A stretch of DNA of 64,000 nucleotides from an uncultured Alphaproteobacteria bacterium (GTDB lineage Bacteria > Pseudomonadota > Alphaproteobacteria > Rhodobacterales > Rhodobacteraceae), in the NCBI GenBank assembly GCA_902570265.1, contig CACFXF010000004.1, positions 1-64,000 of the forward strand, read 5' to 3'. The position numbers and the translations under genes are program-made. The notes under the pieces were generated by a model. That model had not been told where the DNA came from and ran no database searches. It saw only the letters and a program-made list of their open reading frames with translations. The stretch's first letter is position 1. Each line of letters begins with the position of its first letter. Shown here piece after piece: positions 44,140 to 53,488 of this stretch.

Positions 44140-44216
44140 GCACCGGTAGCTCAGCTGGATAGAGCACCTGACTTCGAATCAGGTGGTCGGGGGTTCGAAT
44201 CCCTCTCGGTGCGCCA
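44140..44216 (+). tRNA. trnR: tRNA-Arg (UCG)
   Basis: 77 bases fold as a full cloverleaf: acceptor GCACCGG/TCGGTGC (one G-T pair), D arm with AGCTCAGCTGGATAGAGC, anticodon stem CCTGA/TCAGG with loop CTTCGAA giving anticodon TCG (Arg), T arm GGGGGTTCGAATCCCTC region, and an encoded CCA at 44214-44216. Confidence 0.95.
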
Positions 44217-44225
44217 TTATTAAGT

Positions 44226-44240
44226 TTTACCTAAGGTAAA
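44226..44240 (+). repeat. 15-bp palindrome between tRNA-Arg and the GST gene
   Basis: TTTACCT-A-AGGTAAA is a perfect inverted repeat 9 bases after the tRNA. It could be a regulator site for the GST gene 74 bases downstream or part of the tRNA 3' trailer. No T-run follows, so a terminator is unlikely. Confidence 0.4.
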
Positions 44241-44314
44241 TCAAAGCAGGTTTTCATTGATAATAGATGAATTAGAACTTAGGATTTTATATAATTAATT
44301 GAGGAGATATAAAT

Positions 44315-45028
44315 ATGAATAAAATAGATTTAGCATATCTACCTGTAGTGGGTAGAGGTTTGCAAATAAAAATTATTTGTGAAATGCACAATATTGGTGT
44401 CAATTATATGTTATCTAATCCAATGGGTGAAGATTTTGATAAAGATAATCAGGCTCCTTTTGGTACCATACCTTGGATGAAAGATAACAATAATGGGTTA
44501 GAGTTAAATGACTCAATGGCTATTGTTCTATACCTCGTCTCAAAATATCCTGGGCCTTTAACACCTCAAAATTCAGATGAATCAGCGATAGTAAATATGT
44601 ATTGGGCCTGGGCACAAGATTATTATTCTTTCGTATTATCTCCTTTTCATGATATTATTACAGGGCACAATGAACCCTTTTGGAGAAACTTACGCCTCAC
44701 TGATACGCTTGCTGATGGCGGTAAGGAAACTGGGATTTCTAATTTAACAAAACTGCATAATACAAGGACAAGGTTCCTTGAAAAACATTTATCTTCAAAA
44801 GAAACTGGATCCTTTTTAACTGGATCAAGTTGTTCTTATGCAGATATTTTTTTATACACTTGTGTTCGGACTGTTCAAGAAACAGGTGGATTTGGTATTC
44901 TAAGAGAATCTTGTAGTGGTGATCCATTCAAAGACTGTCCTACTATCCTAAGAATATGTAATGAGGTTGGAAAAATAGATGCTGTCACTAAAGCATCTGG
45001 TGATCTTTTTGAAAAAGCACCAATTTAA
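44315..45028 (+). CDS. Glutathione S-transferase family protein
   Basis: 237 residues. An N-terminal thioredoxin-like half has VGRGLQIKIICEMHNI, APFGTIPWM and the glutathione-binding LNDSMAIVLYLVSKYP (E/D-S type motif). The helical C half has GSFLTGSSCSYADIFLYT, the conserved N-capping region. Likely conjugates or binds glutathione in the cytoplasm. GGAG lies before ATG 44315. Next to a MAPEG protein, another glutathione-related family. Confidence 0.87.
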   Translation: MNKIDLAYLPVVGRGLQIKIICEMHNIGVNYMLSNPMGEDFDKDNQAPFGTIPWMKDNNNGLELNDSMAIVLYLVSKYPGPLTPQNSDESAIVNMYWAWAQDYYSFVLSPFHDIITGHNEPFWRNLRLTDTLADGGKETGISNLTKLHNTRTRFLEKHLSSKETGSFLTGSSCSYADIFLYTCVRTVQETGGFGILRESCSGDPFKDCPTILRICNEVGKIDAVTKASGDLFEKAPI

Positions 45029-45098
45029 ATAGTTTATTTTATTTATGTTTAATAGGATCAGAAATTTTTTAATTGATCCGAATTAATAGGAGAATTCT

Positions 45099-45545
45099 AT
45101 GGGGACTGAAATTTTTTTACCTATGTTTTATCTAGTATTATTGACAACTTTTGTTTTTCTTTTTGCTACATCTCTTAGACTTAAGGAAATATATCTCGAC
45201 AAAATACTTAAAAAAAAAGGAGTAGATGGAGAGGAATTTAGGCATCCTCCATTTGAAACAGGTAGTATTACTTTAAAAAATACCCAAAGAAACCTTGCCA
45301 ACCTCCTAGAATTTCCAATTTTGTTTTATGTTATTTGTATTTGTATTTTTATCACTAATAAAGTTGATGATTATTTCATAATGTTAGCTTATTGGTTTTT
45401 TTATTTAAGACTAATCCACTCAATTTATCATATCTTTTTCAACAATTTGATTATTAAGGGAGGGTATCCAGTACGATCTTTTATTTGGGTGCCCGCTACG
45501 GCTATAGTCGTATGGATGTGGATCAGATTTATAACAATGCTGTAA
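45099..45545 (+). CDS. MAPEG family membrane protein
   Basis: 148 residues with about four membrane segments. NTQRNLANLLEFPILFYVI is the conserved MAPEG core (with the RxxxNxxE-type pattern), and YWFFYLRLIHSIYHI plus PVRSFIW follow. Family members are membrane glutathione-dependent enzymes, but bacterial ones are mostly uncharacterised. AGGAG precedes ATG 45099. Likely in one unit with the GST. Confidence 0.85.
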   Translation: MGTEIFLPMFYLVLLTTFVFLFATSLRLKEIYLDKILKKKGVDGEEFRHPPFETGSITLKNTQRNLANLLEFPILFYVICICIFITNKVDDYFIMLAYWFFYLRLIHSIYHIFFNNLIIKGGYPVRSFIWVPATAIVVWMWIRFITML

Positions 45546-45590
45546 TTTTTATAAATTTAAAAATTTACAGATTAAACAAAAGAGGAATAA

Positions 45591-46898
45591 ATGTCTCATT
45601 CACAACTATACTTAAAGGATGCATCCATTGAAGAAATAGCTAAAGTGGCTAGTGATATTATATATCAAAATAAAATTGAAAAAAAAATTCTTTCGATAAG
45701 GGATGTCTCTGGGAATAGTGGTGCAAAAACATTTATTTGTTCAGAAGGTGACATTCCAAAATGTATAGTCAAAGTAAAAGGAAATGAAAGTATTATGAGT
45801 TCTCACTCAAATACTTTTAAACGAGTATTAGCTGCAACAGAAATTCTTCGTTCTAATGGAATTGCTCCTCCAATAGTGTTACATGGAGCTGATTTTCATA
45901 TTGAGAGATCTGCAGGTATTTCGGTTATGGAAGATTTTTTTCATTTTAACCAAAAAATAGCTCCTCCAGAAAAGGTAGCTAAATTATTAGCTAAATTACA
46001 TTCTACACCAATAGATTGGTATCAAGATTTAAAAAATGAATTCCTAGAACAAGATCCTGATATTTATTCTATACTTAAGCCAATGCCAGCATTTGCACCA
46101 TGCTGGTGTTTGCCTTGGTCAGGTTTTGATACTCAAATGCCGGTATTAGGTGTTGGTAATCCTAATACAGAGACTGCAAAAAAAATATTTGAATTAGAGA
46201 TAAAAACTGGAGTTTATAAAAAAGTAATGCAGTGCTCAGCTTTTTTTCCAACTTCTGATGCAGCAAAAAGGGAAGTTGTTGTTCATAATGATTTTAAACC
46301 TGATAACATATTATATGATCCTGAAACAAAAGAACTTACAGCAATAGATTATGATTTAGTTCAAGTGGGTGCTGCTGTTATGGACTTTGGTTTACCATAT
46401 ATGATGTGGTTAGGATCAAGATTCACAAATTTTAATTTTAGAAAAGAATTTATAAAATCATATCTCATTGAGTCTCAGTTACCTTTTGATGATGAAAATG
46501 TTAAAGATATGATGTTAGATTGTGAAATAAATACGATAGTTGCTTTTCCTGGACTATTAGCCAACATATATGATGCAGAAATTCCACTATTAAGAGGGAT
46601 TGAACACCCAACCGCTAAAGCAGATTATTTGGCAAGCGGGTTAGATGTTTCACCAACAGGATTAGAGTTAGTAGATTTGTTAGCTGAGGCTGTAGAAAAA
46701 ATAAGAAGTGATGATGACTTAATCATTTCTTGTTTGGAAAATGGCCTTGTAGTAACTATGTTTGAAAATAATGGATTTGGATCTAAACAGTTAAATTCTT
46801 GGTTAAAAGAAATGCAAAAAAATAAAATGCTCCGTCTTTTTGGTATAGCTGAAACAGATGGAGGTGAATTATTTGTAGCAGATCATGCAAAAAAGTGA
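45591..46898 (+). CDS. Aminoglycoside/choline kinase-like phosphotransferase
   Basis: 435 residues. A kinase-like fold is shown by H232-N-D-F-K-P-D-N (catalytic loop) and IDYDLVQVGAAVMDFG (metal-binding Asp), the APH pattern. The substrate is unknown; choline, ethanolamine or a sugar is possible. The C-terminal third (about 320-435) is longer than in simple APH proteins. AGAGGAATAA precedes ATG 45591. Confidence 0.75.
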   Translation: MSHSQLYLKDASIEEIAKVASDIIYQNKIEKKILSIRDVSGNSGAKTFICSEGDIPKCIVKVKGNESIMSSHSNTFKRVLAATEILRSNGIAPPIVLHGADFHIERSAGISVMEDFFHFNQKIAPPEKVAKLLAKLHSTPIDWYQDLKNEFLEQDPDIYSILKPMPAFAPCWCLPWSGFDTQMPVLGVGNPNTETAKKIFELEIKTGVYKKVMQCSAFFPTSDAAKREVVVHNDFKPDNILYDPETKELTAIDYDLVQVGAAVMDFGLPYMMWLGSRFTNFNFRKEFIKSYLIESQLPFDDENVKDMMLDCEINTIVAFPGLLANIYDAEIPLLRGIEHPTAKADYLASGLDVSPTGLELVDLLAEAVEKIRSDDDLIISCLENGLVVTMFENNGFGSKQLNSWLKEMQKNKMLRLFGIAETDGGELFVADHAKK

Positions 46899-46937
46899 GT
46901 TATAGAACCATCATTTATAGAATGATTACTGTATAAT

Positions 46938-47804
46938 TTAAATTTTAAAACCATCATTTTTGCCAATTGAAACGCAAATACTTGCCATTGTTCTTGGTTC
47001 TTCATAAGGCCATGGACGTCCTCTATGAAGAATGGATCTTTCATCCCAAATTAAAACATCACCTAGTGACCAGCTGTGTGAATAAACGAATTCATCCTGA
47101 GTACAGAAATTAATTACTTCAGTAATAATTTTTTGGGAGTTTAATTCGCTCATTCCTTCGATTTGATAAGAATGAGAGGCTATGTATATTGATTTTTCAC
47201 CAGTCATTGGATTTTTTAAAATAGCATCCCACTTTTGTGATGGCCACCTATTGATATAGGTTTCTTCAGCTAGTTGCTTATTTATTTGTTTTCTTGAGTG
47301 AGAAAGATTATGCCAAATTTTCTTATCTTTGATATAATAGTAAAGATCCTTGGGTAGTTTTTTAAGTGCAACTCTAGTTGATGCTAGTTCTGTTTCTCCT
47401 CCTGAAGAAGGAATTATTTTAGCAGTAATTATATTTGCAAGAGCTGGTATTGGCAAAAAAGTGCTATCTGTATGCCATAGCATATTAGCTTTTAAATCTA
47501 ACGTTTTTATATCAAATTCATCATAAACGGATTTATCTTTTTTTTGGTTAGTTACTAATGATAATTCAAATTCTACATCTGAATTATTTGCTATTGCTTC
47601 TCTATTTTCTAATTCTCCAAATAATTTTGCAAAACTGATATGGGCATCATTGGAAATTTTTTGATTCTTAAAAAGAATAGCTGAGTAATTTTCAAATAAT
47701 TCACGTATTTCTTTATAAAGAAAGTTTTTAGAGACTTGGTTAAGGTCTAGATCTTCAATGATTAAACCAAAAGTTGGATGGAGTGGTTTTGTATTTATGA
47801 GCAT
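46938..47804 (-). CDS. TauD/TfdA-family 2-oxoglutarate dioxygenase
   Basis: 288 residues. The iron-binding triad H111-x-D113 (in LWHTDSTF) and H260 (ILHRGRPW), plus R271 for 2-oxoglutarate, fit the TauD family. Substrates of relatives include taurine, alkylsulfates, carnitine precursors and pyrimidines; none can be chosen here. Convergent with the kinase gene. Confidence 0.87.
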   Translation of the reverse strand: MLINTKPLHPTFGLIIEDLDLNQVSKNFLYKEIRELFENYSAILFKNQKISNDAHISFAKLFGELENREAIANNSDVEFELSLVTNQKKDKSVYDEFDIKTLDLKANMLWHTDSTFLPIPALANIITAKIIPSSGGETELASTRVALKKLPKDLYYYIKDKKIWHNLSHSRKQINKQLAEETYINRWPSQKWDAILKNPMTGEKSIYIASHSYQIEGMSELNSQKIITEVINFCTQDEFVYSHSWSLGDVLIWDERSILHRGRPWPYEEPRTMASICVSIGKNDGFKI

Positions 47805-47866
47805 TTTTATAGGCTCCTAATAATTATATCCAAATTAAAATATTATAAATAATTTCTAAAATGAAC

Positions 47867-48724
47867 TTATTCTATCCTTAACAAATAATCAGCTATTAAT
47901 TCACGATCTAAGTCACTTAATTGAGATATATTTTCAACAACAGATGCCATTTTTCCACCTACCATATCATAATCTGGAGTAAATCCAGATGAAAGGTATT
48001 CCATTATTTCGTCTTTAGTCCACTTTAAATCAGATGGATGAATACTAGGTATTTTACCTTTTCCACCGGGATTCATTCCACCTCTCATCCACTCTGATTT
48101 TTTTAATCCACCAAGATAATTTCTTGGTGTATGACATTCTGCACAATGACCTAAAGCCTCTACTAGGTAAGTTGATTGATCTATTGTTTGGTCGAAATAT
48201 TTATCCTTCATAAAGAGGATTTTCCAAATTCCAATATTACGTCTGACATTAAATGGAAAAACTAAATCATGTACTTGACTGGGTGTTTCATCACTAGGTA
48301 AAGTTTTCCAATATGTCCATAGATCATAAATATCCTTATCATTCATGTGTTGGTACGAATTATAAGGGAAAGCTGGAAAATAATTTTTACCTGAGGGGCT
48401 TTGCCCAAATTTTATTGAATAATAAAAGTCCGAAAAATTCCAAGATCCTATTCCATGAATTTCACTTGTTGAAATATTAGGAGCAAAAAATGTTCCAAAA
48501 TTAGTGACAAATTTTTGTCCACCAGCAAGTAACAGTTTATTTTCTGAACCTTCAGATATATGACAACTATTACATCCTGAAGCCAGAAATATATGACGGC
48601 CATTTTCTAGATTTGATTTAAAATCATTTACTTGTATTTTTTTAACTTCAATAGGTTTGGTAATCAATATATAGGTTACAATTCCTATAAAAAGAAATGA
48701 AATAACAAAAATAAATTTTTTCAA
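47867..48724 (-). CDS. Membrane-anchored diheme cytochrome c
   Basis: 285 residues. A single N-terminal membrane segment (about 3-21) is followed by two haem c sites, C51NSCH and C194AECH, in two cytochrome domains. PFNVRRNIGIWKILF and AECHTPRNYLGG resemble the cytochrome subunits of periplasmic alcohol or sugar dehydrogenases. An electron-transfer role is likely; no dehydrogenase partner is adjacent. Confidence 0.87.
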   Translation of the reverse strand: MKKFIFVISFLFIGIVTYILITKPIEVKKIQVNDFKSNLENGRHIFLASGCNSCHISEGSENKLLLAGGQKFVTNFGTFFAPNISTSEIHGIGSWNFSDFYYSIKFGQSPSGKNYFPAFPYNSYQHMNDKDIYDLWTYWKTLPSDETPSQVHDLVFPFNVRRNIGIWKILFMKDKYFDQTIDQSTYLVEALGHCAECHTPRNYLGGLKKSEWMRGGMNPGGKGKIPSIHPSDLKWTKDEIMEYLSSGFTPDYDMVGGKMASVVENISQLSDLDRELIADYLLRIE

Positions 48725-48857
48725 AGCTCAGAACCCTTTTTAGATTATTCGATATTACTATTTACAATGCGAACATTCTTTATAATTTAATTTTGATTTT
48801 TTATAATTGAAGATATAATTTATTTTATTAAAGATATTTTTAATGAAATACTAAACT

Positions 48858-49513
48858 ATGCAAAGATTTCTTTTTACAATTTTTTTTTACTAATTTCTCA
48901 TTGTCTATTTGCAGACTTAAGGATTATTGATGGTGATACAATTGTTTTTAAAACCAAAACGATAAGACTTTTTGGGATAGACGCTCCAGAGACTAATCAA
49001 TATTGTTTTGACAAAAAAAAAATCAAATATAGCTGTGGTTTAAATTCTACTAAAGAATTAATTAAATTTATTAAATTAAATAGTAGTAAATCTATAAAAT
49101 GTACTGATCATGATATTGATCAATATGGGAGACTCATTAGTGAGTGCTGGATTGGTAAGATTTCAATAAATTCATGGTTAGTAAGAAATGGATATGCTCT
49201 AGCTTATCTCAAGTATAGTAATAAATTTTCTAATGATGAGAAAAAAGCTAAAGAAAATGAGTTAGGACTATGGCAGGGTCAGTTTATTTATCCTTGGGAA
49301 TGGCGTCGAGGTAATAGGTTTAAGAATAACCTTAATTCAGAAAATAAAAACTGTGAAATCAAGGGTAATATATCTTCTAAAGGTCAAAAAATTTATCATA
49401 TTCCAGGAAATATAAATTATGAAAAGACAAAGATTAATGAAAATAAAGGCGAAAGATGGTTCTGTTCAGAAGAGGAAGCACAGATGAATGGTTGGCGAAA
49501 GTCAAAAAAATAA
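48858..49513 (+). pseudogene. Secreted thermonuclease-family protein, frameshifted in a poly-T run
   Basis: From ATG 48858 the frame stops after 11 codons, but the next frame (stop 49511-49513) is open and encodes LRIIDGDTIVF, RLFGIDAPE, YGRLI and LWQG, the staphylococcal-nuclease-like (SNase) core, then a C-terminal stretch with KGQKIYHIPG...GERWFCSEEEAQMNGWR, like the sunset domain found after such nucleases. That frame has no ATG, GTG or TTG before the domain. Adding one T to the T9 run at 48880-48888 joins the frames into a clean signal peptide ending CLFA before DLRIIDGD. Real mutation, phase variation or sequencing error are all possible. Confidence 0.83.
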
Positions 49514-49553
49514 TTTAATTATATGATAAAAAAAGATTTAACCATTCTTATGA

Positions 49554-51959
49554 TCAAGCTCTCATCAGTTCACCCTTTGGATCATATGGGGATGCTGGAA
49601 TTATTCTAGCTTTCTTTTCTTTTCCAACAATATGAACATCAATTTCTTGACCATTTTCTACAAGGTCAGTATTTATTAATCCAATAGCTAACGACTTTTG
49701 CACTCTATGACCATATCCACCTGAAGTTATAAATCCAACTCTTTTACCGTTTTTCCAAATTGGTTCAAATCCACTTGCATCTGAGTCATTGGTATCTACT
49801 TCTAATGTAACTAGTTTTTGATCTGGTCCATTCCCTGTTTTTTCAAGATGAGAAGCTTCTTTTCCTATGAAATCTTTTTTTTCCCAACTTATCCATCTAT
49901 CAAGACCTGTCATTCCAGGAGTGTAACCTTGTGTGAATTCTGCAGACCAAATACCAAAACTCTTTTCTAAACGCATTGATAAAAGCGCATTGAACCCATA
50001 TTCATGGATGCCAAAAGACTGTCCGTTTTCTAAAAGAATTCTTCTTAAAGCAATATGGTCACCCATTCTGCAATTGATTTCATATCCCAATTCACCAGCA
50101 ACTGATAATCTTCCAACTTTGGTTCTAATTAAACCAATATCATAATTTCCACACCCCATAAAAGGAAGGCTTTCAATACTTCTATCTGTAAGATTTCTTA
50201 TAAGTTCTTTTGATTTAGGACCTGATATTGAAAATCCACAATAATCTTCACCCAAATCTCTTATAAAAACGTCGGAAATTAAATTTTCTGAGAACCATCT
50301 CATATGCCAGTTTCTTAGATAATAAGAACCCATGATCCACCAAGATCCATCACCCCAGTTGAAAATAGTGAGATCACCTTTTAATTTCCCAGATGAGCTT
50401 AACATTGGTGCTAATGAAGCTTTACCAACTTTTGGAAGTTTGCATGAAAAAATTTTATTTAACCATTCTTCTGAGCTAGAACCTGTTACTTCAAACCTTG
50501 AGAAACCTGAAATATCTAAAAGACCAACACCATTCTTAACTTTCAAACATTCACTTTTAACAATTTCAAAAGCATTAGATCTTTTTAATGACGGTGTTTC
50601 TTTAAAATCTTTAGGAGCAAAATACAGTGGAACTTCGAGATCCCAACTGACACCCCACTGACACCCATTCTTTGTCATCGCATCATGGGCTGGTGACATT
50701 TTCAATGGGCGACCTGCTGGTAGTTGCTCATTTGGATAAGTCATTACAAATCTTCGGGAATAAAATTGGCCAGTTGTTTCTTTAATGTATTGTTTATTTT
50801 CTGCGTATTTACCATATCTTGCTACATCCATTCCAAAAACATCAGCTTCTGGTTCACCATAAATTATCCATTCTGCTAATGATTTTCCGACTCCACCACC
50901 TTGAAGAAATCCTGCCATAACAGCACAAGCACACCAATAACCTCTTTTACCAGGTACAGGTCCCATTAATGGATTACCATCAGGGGAAAATGTAAAAGCT
51001 CCATTTACCCAAGTTTTTACTCCTACTTCTTGTAAACAAGGATATCTCTGGAAACCTAAGGTAATTTCATTTTCAATACGATCAGTCTGTTCTTGAAAAA
51101 GCTCCATTCCATAATCCCAAGGTGCTCCATCCATGGCCCAATGTTCATGATTAATTTCATATATACCTAAAAGGACACCTTTTTGATCTTGTCTCAAATA
51201 AGTAAAACCTTCCAGATCAACTGTCATTGGTACTTCAAAATCAAGTTGTTCAATTTCAGGAATACTATCTGAAATTAGGTAATGATGTTTTAGTGGGGAA
51301 ACAGGAAGTTCAATTCCAGCCATTCTTCCTACTTGCTTTGCCCATAGACCAGCAGCATTAACTACATGCTCACAATTTATAATACCTTTCTCTGTAACTA
51401 TTTGCCATCCTTCGTTTGTTTGAGAAAGAGATTCTACTTTTGTATTTTCATAGTACTCAGCCCCTTGCTTTCTGGCAGCAGCTGCATAAGCTTTTACCGT
51501 CCCTGTAGTATCAAGATATCCTTCACGATCAGCCCACATACCGCCAAGCAAGCCTTCAGTAGACATTATGGGGTTAAGTTTTGATGCTTCTTCTGGAGTA
51601 ACTAATCTACAATCTTCAATACCTATTGATTGATAAACTCTATAAGCTGACTGTAACCATTCCCACCGCTCTGGCGTCCCGGCCATAGTTAGACCTCCAG
51701 TCATATGTAGACCAATTTTCTCACCACTTTCTTTTTCAACCTGAGGCAATAAGTCAATAGTATATGCCTGAAGTGCTGACATATTTGGGTCTGCATTGAG
51801 TGCATGAATTCCTCCCGCTGCATGCCAAGATGAACCCGCACTTAAAACTGATCGCTCAAGCAAACAAATATCTTTCCAGCCAAATTTGGATAAATGATAT
51901 ATTACTGAAGCTCCTACAACTCCACCCCCAATAACTACTACTCTATAATGTGACTTCAT
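49554..51959 (-). CDS. Dimethylglycine/sarcosine dehydrogenase-like FAD and GcvT-domain protein
   Basis: 801 residues. An N-terminal FAD-binding fold (VVVIGGGVVGAS, 7-18), SSWHAAGG with H46 matching the flavin-linked His of dimethylglycine dehydrogenase, a DAO domain to about 380, then a GcvT-type folate-binding half (about 430-790) with GELGYEINCR and LSMRLEKSFGIW. The predicted reaction is oxidative demethylation of a methylated glycine with transfer of C1 to tetrahydrofolate. ATG 51959 is used since GGGG lies just before; TTG 51974 is upstream in frame. Confidence 0.85.
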   Translation of the reverse strand: MKSHYRVVVIGGGVVGASVIYHLSKFGWKDICLLERSVLSAGSSWHAAGGIHALNADPNMSALQAYTIDLLPQVEKESGEKIGLHMTGGLTMAGTPERWEWLQSAYRVYQSIGIEDCRLVTPEEASKLNPIMSTEGLLGGMWADREGYLDTTGTVKAYAAAARKQGAEYYENTKVESLSQTNEGWQIVTEKGIINCEHVVNAAGLWAKQVGRMAGIELPVSPLKHHYLISDSIPEIEQLDFEVPMTVDLEGFTYLRQDQKGVLLGIYEINHEHWAMDGAPWDYGMELFQEQTDRIENEITLGFQRYPCLQEVGVKTWVNGAFTFSPDGNPLMGPVPGKRGYWCACAVMAGFLQGGGVGKSLAEWIIYGEPEADVFGMDVARYGKYAENKQYIKETTGQFYSRRFVMTYPNEQLPAGRPLKMSPAHDAMTKNGCQWGVSWDLEVPLYFAPKDFKETPSLKRSNAFEIVKSECLKVKNGVGLLDISGFSRFEVTGSSSEEWLNKIFSCKLPKVGKASLAPMLSSSGKLKGDLTIFNWGDGSWWIMGSYYLRNWHMRWFSENLISDVFIRDLGEDYCGFSISGPKSKELIRNLTDRSIESLPFMGCGNYDIGLIRTKVGRLSVAGELGYEINCRMGDHIALRRILLENGQSFGIHEYGFNALLSMRLEKSFGIWSAEFTQGYTPGMTGLDRWISWEKKDFIGKEASHLEKTGNGPDQKLVTLEVDTNDSDASGFEPIWKNGKRVGFITSGGYGHRVQKSLAIGLINTDLVENGQEIDVHIVGKEKKARIIPASPYDPKGELMRA

Positions 51960-52082
51960 TTTATTAATCCCCAAACAATATAATTAATAGTAAAATTTAA
52001 AAAGAAACACTGTCAAGAAATACAATCTAAAAAAAATAAAAAACTGATATCTTTTTATTTTATTTTAAAATATGTAGGTTCG

Positions 52083-52958
52083 ATGACTGAGCGTTCCAAA
52101 GGGTTATTAATTACTTTTCTAGGTGTCTTGTTTGTGGTACCAGATTCACTTTTTGTTAGACTCATAGATAGTGATCCTATGACTACTGCATTTTGGCGGG
52201 GTCTAATTGGTGGAAGTTTGATTTTTCTTGTCCTAATATTCTCAAAGGGTATTAGTGTTTTTAAGCCTGTGATGGGGAGTGGTTACTCAGGAATAATTTA
52301 CATACTTTTAATTGGGTCAACTACTCCAGCATTTGTTTTAGCTGTTACATTTACTAGTGTTGCAAATGTAGTTTTTATATTTGCATCAATACCTATATTT
52401 GCCTTAGTTTTTAGTTATATTTTTATTGGCGAGAAAATTTTATTATCAACACTTATTACTTCTTTTATTGTAATCATTGGCTTAGCTATTATTGCCTATG
52501 GTTCAAAAAACTCAGAGATTTCTTCCTGGAAGGGGGATCTATGGGCGTTATACGTTTCGGCCGCTTACGCCGGAGCACTAACAGCTTTAAGAAAAGTTAA
52601 GGAGATATCCATGGTTCCAACAGTCCCCATAGCTTTTTTGGGTTCTGCATTGATTATATCAATTTTTCATTTTCCCTTTGCAGATTTAAATGAAAAGTTT
52701 TTACTTTTTTTATGTCACGGAATTTTTATCGGAATTGCTAGTTGGTTATTAACTTTAGGGCCAAGATATTTGAGTTCACCAGAAGTCTCTTTGTTAATCT
52801 TATTGGAGACTGTATTTGCACCAATAGTAGTTTGGTTTGTAATTGGAGAATTCCCAGGTTATTGGGCTATTATTGGTGGTTCACTAATTATTGTTACTTT
52901 GTTTATTTTTAATCTTTTTAAATTATTAAAAGAAAATAATTCTATAAAAGAATATTAA
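52083..52958 (+). CDS. EamA/DMT-family transporter
   Basis: 291 residues with about ten membrane segments in two EamA repeats; conserved bits include FWRGLIGGSLIFLVL, IFASIPIFALVFSYIFIGEK and LLILLETVFAPIVVWFVIGEFPG. The family exports metabolites or amino acids. Divergent from the dehydrogenase gene. Substrate not predictable. Confidence 0.87.
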   Translation: MTERSKGLLITFLGVLFVVPDSLFVRLIDSDPMTTAFWRGLIGGSLIFLVLIFSKGISVFKPVMGSGYSGIIYILLIGSTTPAFVLAVTFTSVANVVFIFASIPIFALVFSYIFIGEKILLSTLITSFIVIIGLAIIAYGSKNSEISSWKGDLWALYVSAAYAGALTALRKVKEISMVPTVPIAFLGSALIISIFHFPFADLNEKFLLFLCHGIFIGIASWLLTLGPRYLSSPEVSLLILLETVFAPIVVWFVIGEFPGYWAIIGGSLIIVTLFIFNLFKLLKENNSIKEY

Positions 52959-53017
52959 ATTTACAAAAAGTTTATTGGATTTATAAATTAATTGTATTTA
53001 TTAGAGAGGAAAAAGTC

Positions 53018-53458
53018 ATGTCATATAGTTTTTCTGCATTAATTATGCTTGCTGCTGGTCTTGGTATTCCTATTCTAGCATCACTTAATGCTACATTAGG
53101 ACAATTTATAGGCTCTCCTATTTTTGCTGTTGTTGTTCTTTTAGGTGTGGCTTTTTCAACAATATGCTTAATTTCTCTTACAACTAGTAACTTTCCAATA
53201 GCAAGATTATTTGATGCACCAAAACATCTTTTTATTGCTGGTTTTTTTGTAGTTTTTTATATGCTATCTGTTACAGCTATCGCTCCCCATTTTGGAGTTG
53301 GAAATGCAATTTTTTTTGTTTTGTTAGGACAACTTATTAGCGCTGCGGTTATTGATCATTTTGCCTTATTTGGATCTTCAGGCTCTGCCTTAACATTAAC
53401 CAGAGCGATCGGTTTAGCTTTGATGTCTTTAGGTGTCTGGTTAACGCAACAGTCTTAA
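53018..53458 (+). CDS. YdcZ-like DMT-family transporter (DUF606)
   Basis: 146 residues, about five membrane segments: LGIPILASLNATLGQFIGSPIFAVVVLLGVAFSTI and GVGNAIFFVLLGQLISAAVIDHFALFG are DUF606 hallmarks. Such half-size proteins usually dimerise. GAGAGGA precedes ATG 53018. It follows the EamA gene by 59 bases and may form one unit with the aminotransferase. Confidence 0.82.
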   Translation: MSYSFSALIMLAAGLGIPILASLNATLGQFIGSPIFAVVVLLGVAFSTICLISLTTSNFPIARLFDAPKHLFIAGFFVVFYMLSVTAIAPHFGVGNAIFFVLLGQLISAAVIDHFALFGSSGSALTLTRAIGLALMSLGVWLTQQS

Positions 53459-53488
53459 ATATTATATTTAAAGTATTATCTATTCATC

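Noticed and set aside
44140..48857. Integrative element at tRNA-Arg
   Set aside because: No integrase, no duplicated tRNA end and no insertion sequence found by eye; kept only as a mild suspicion.
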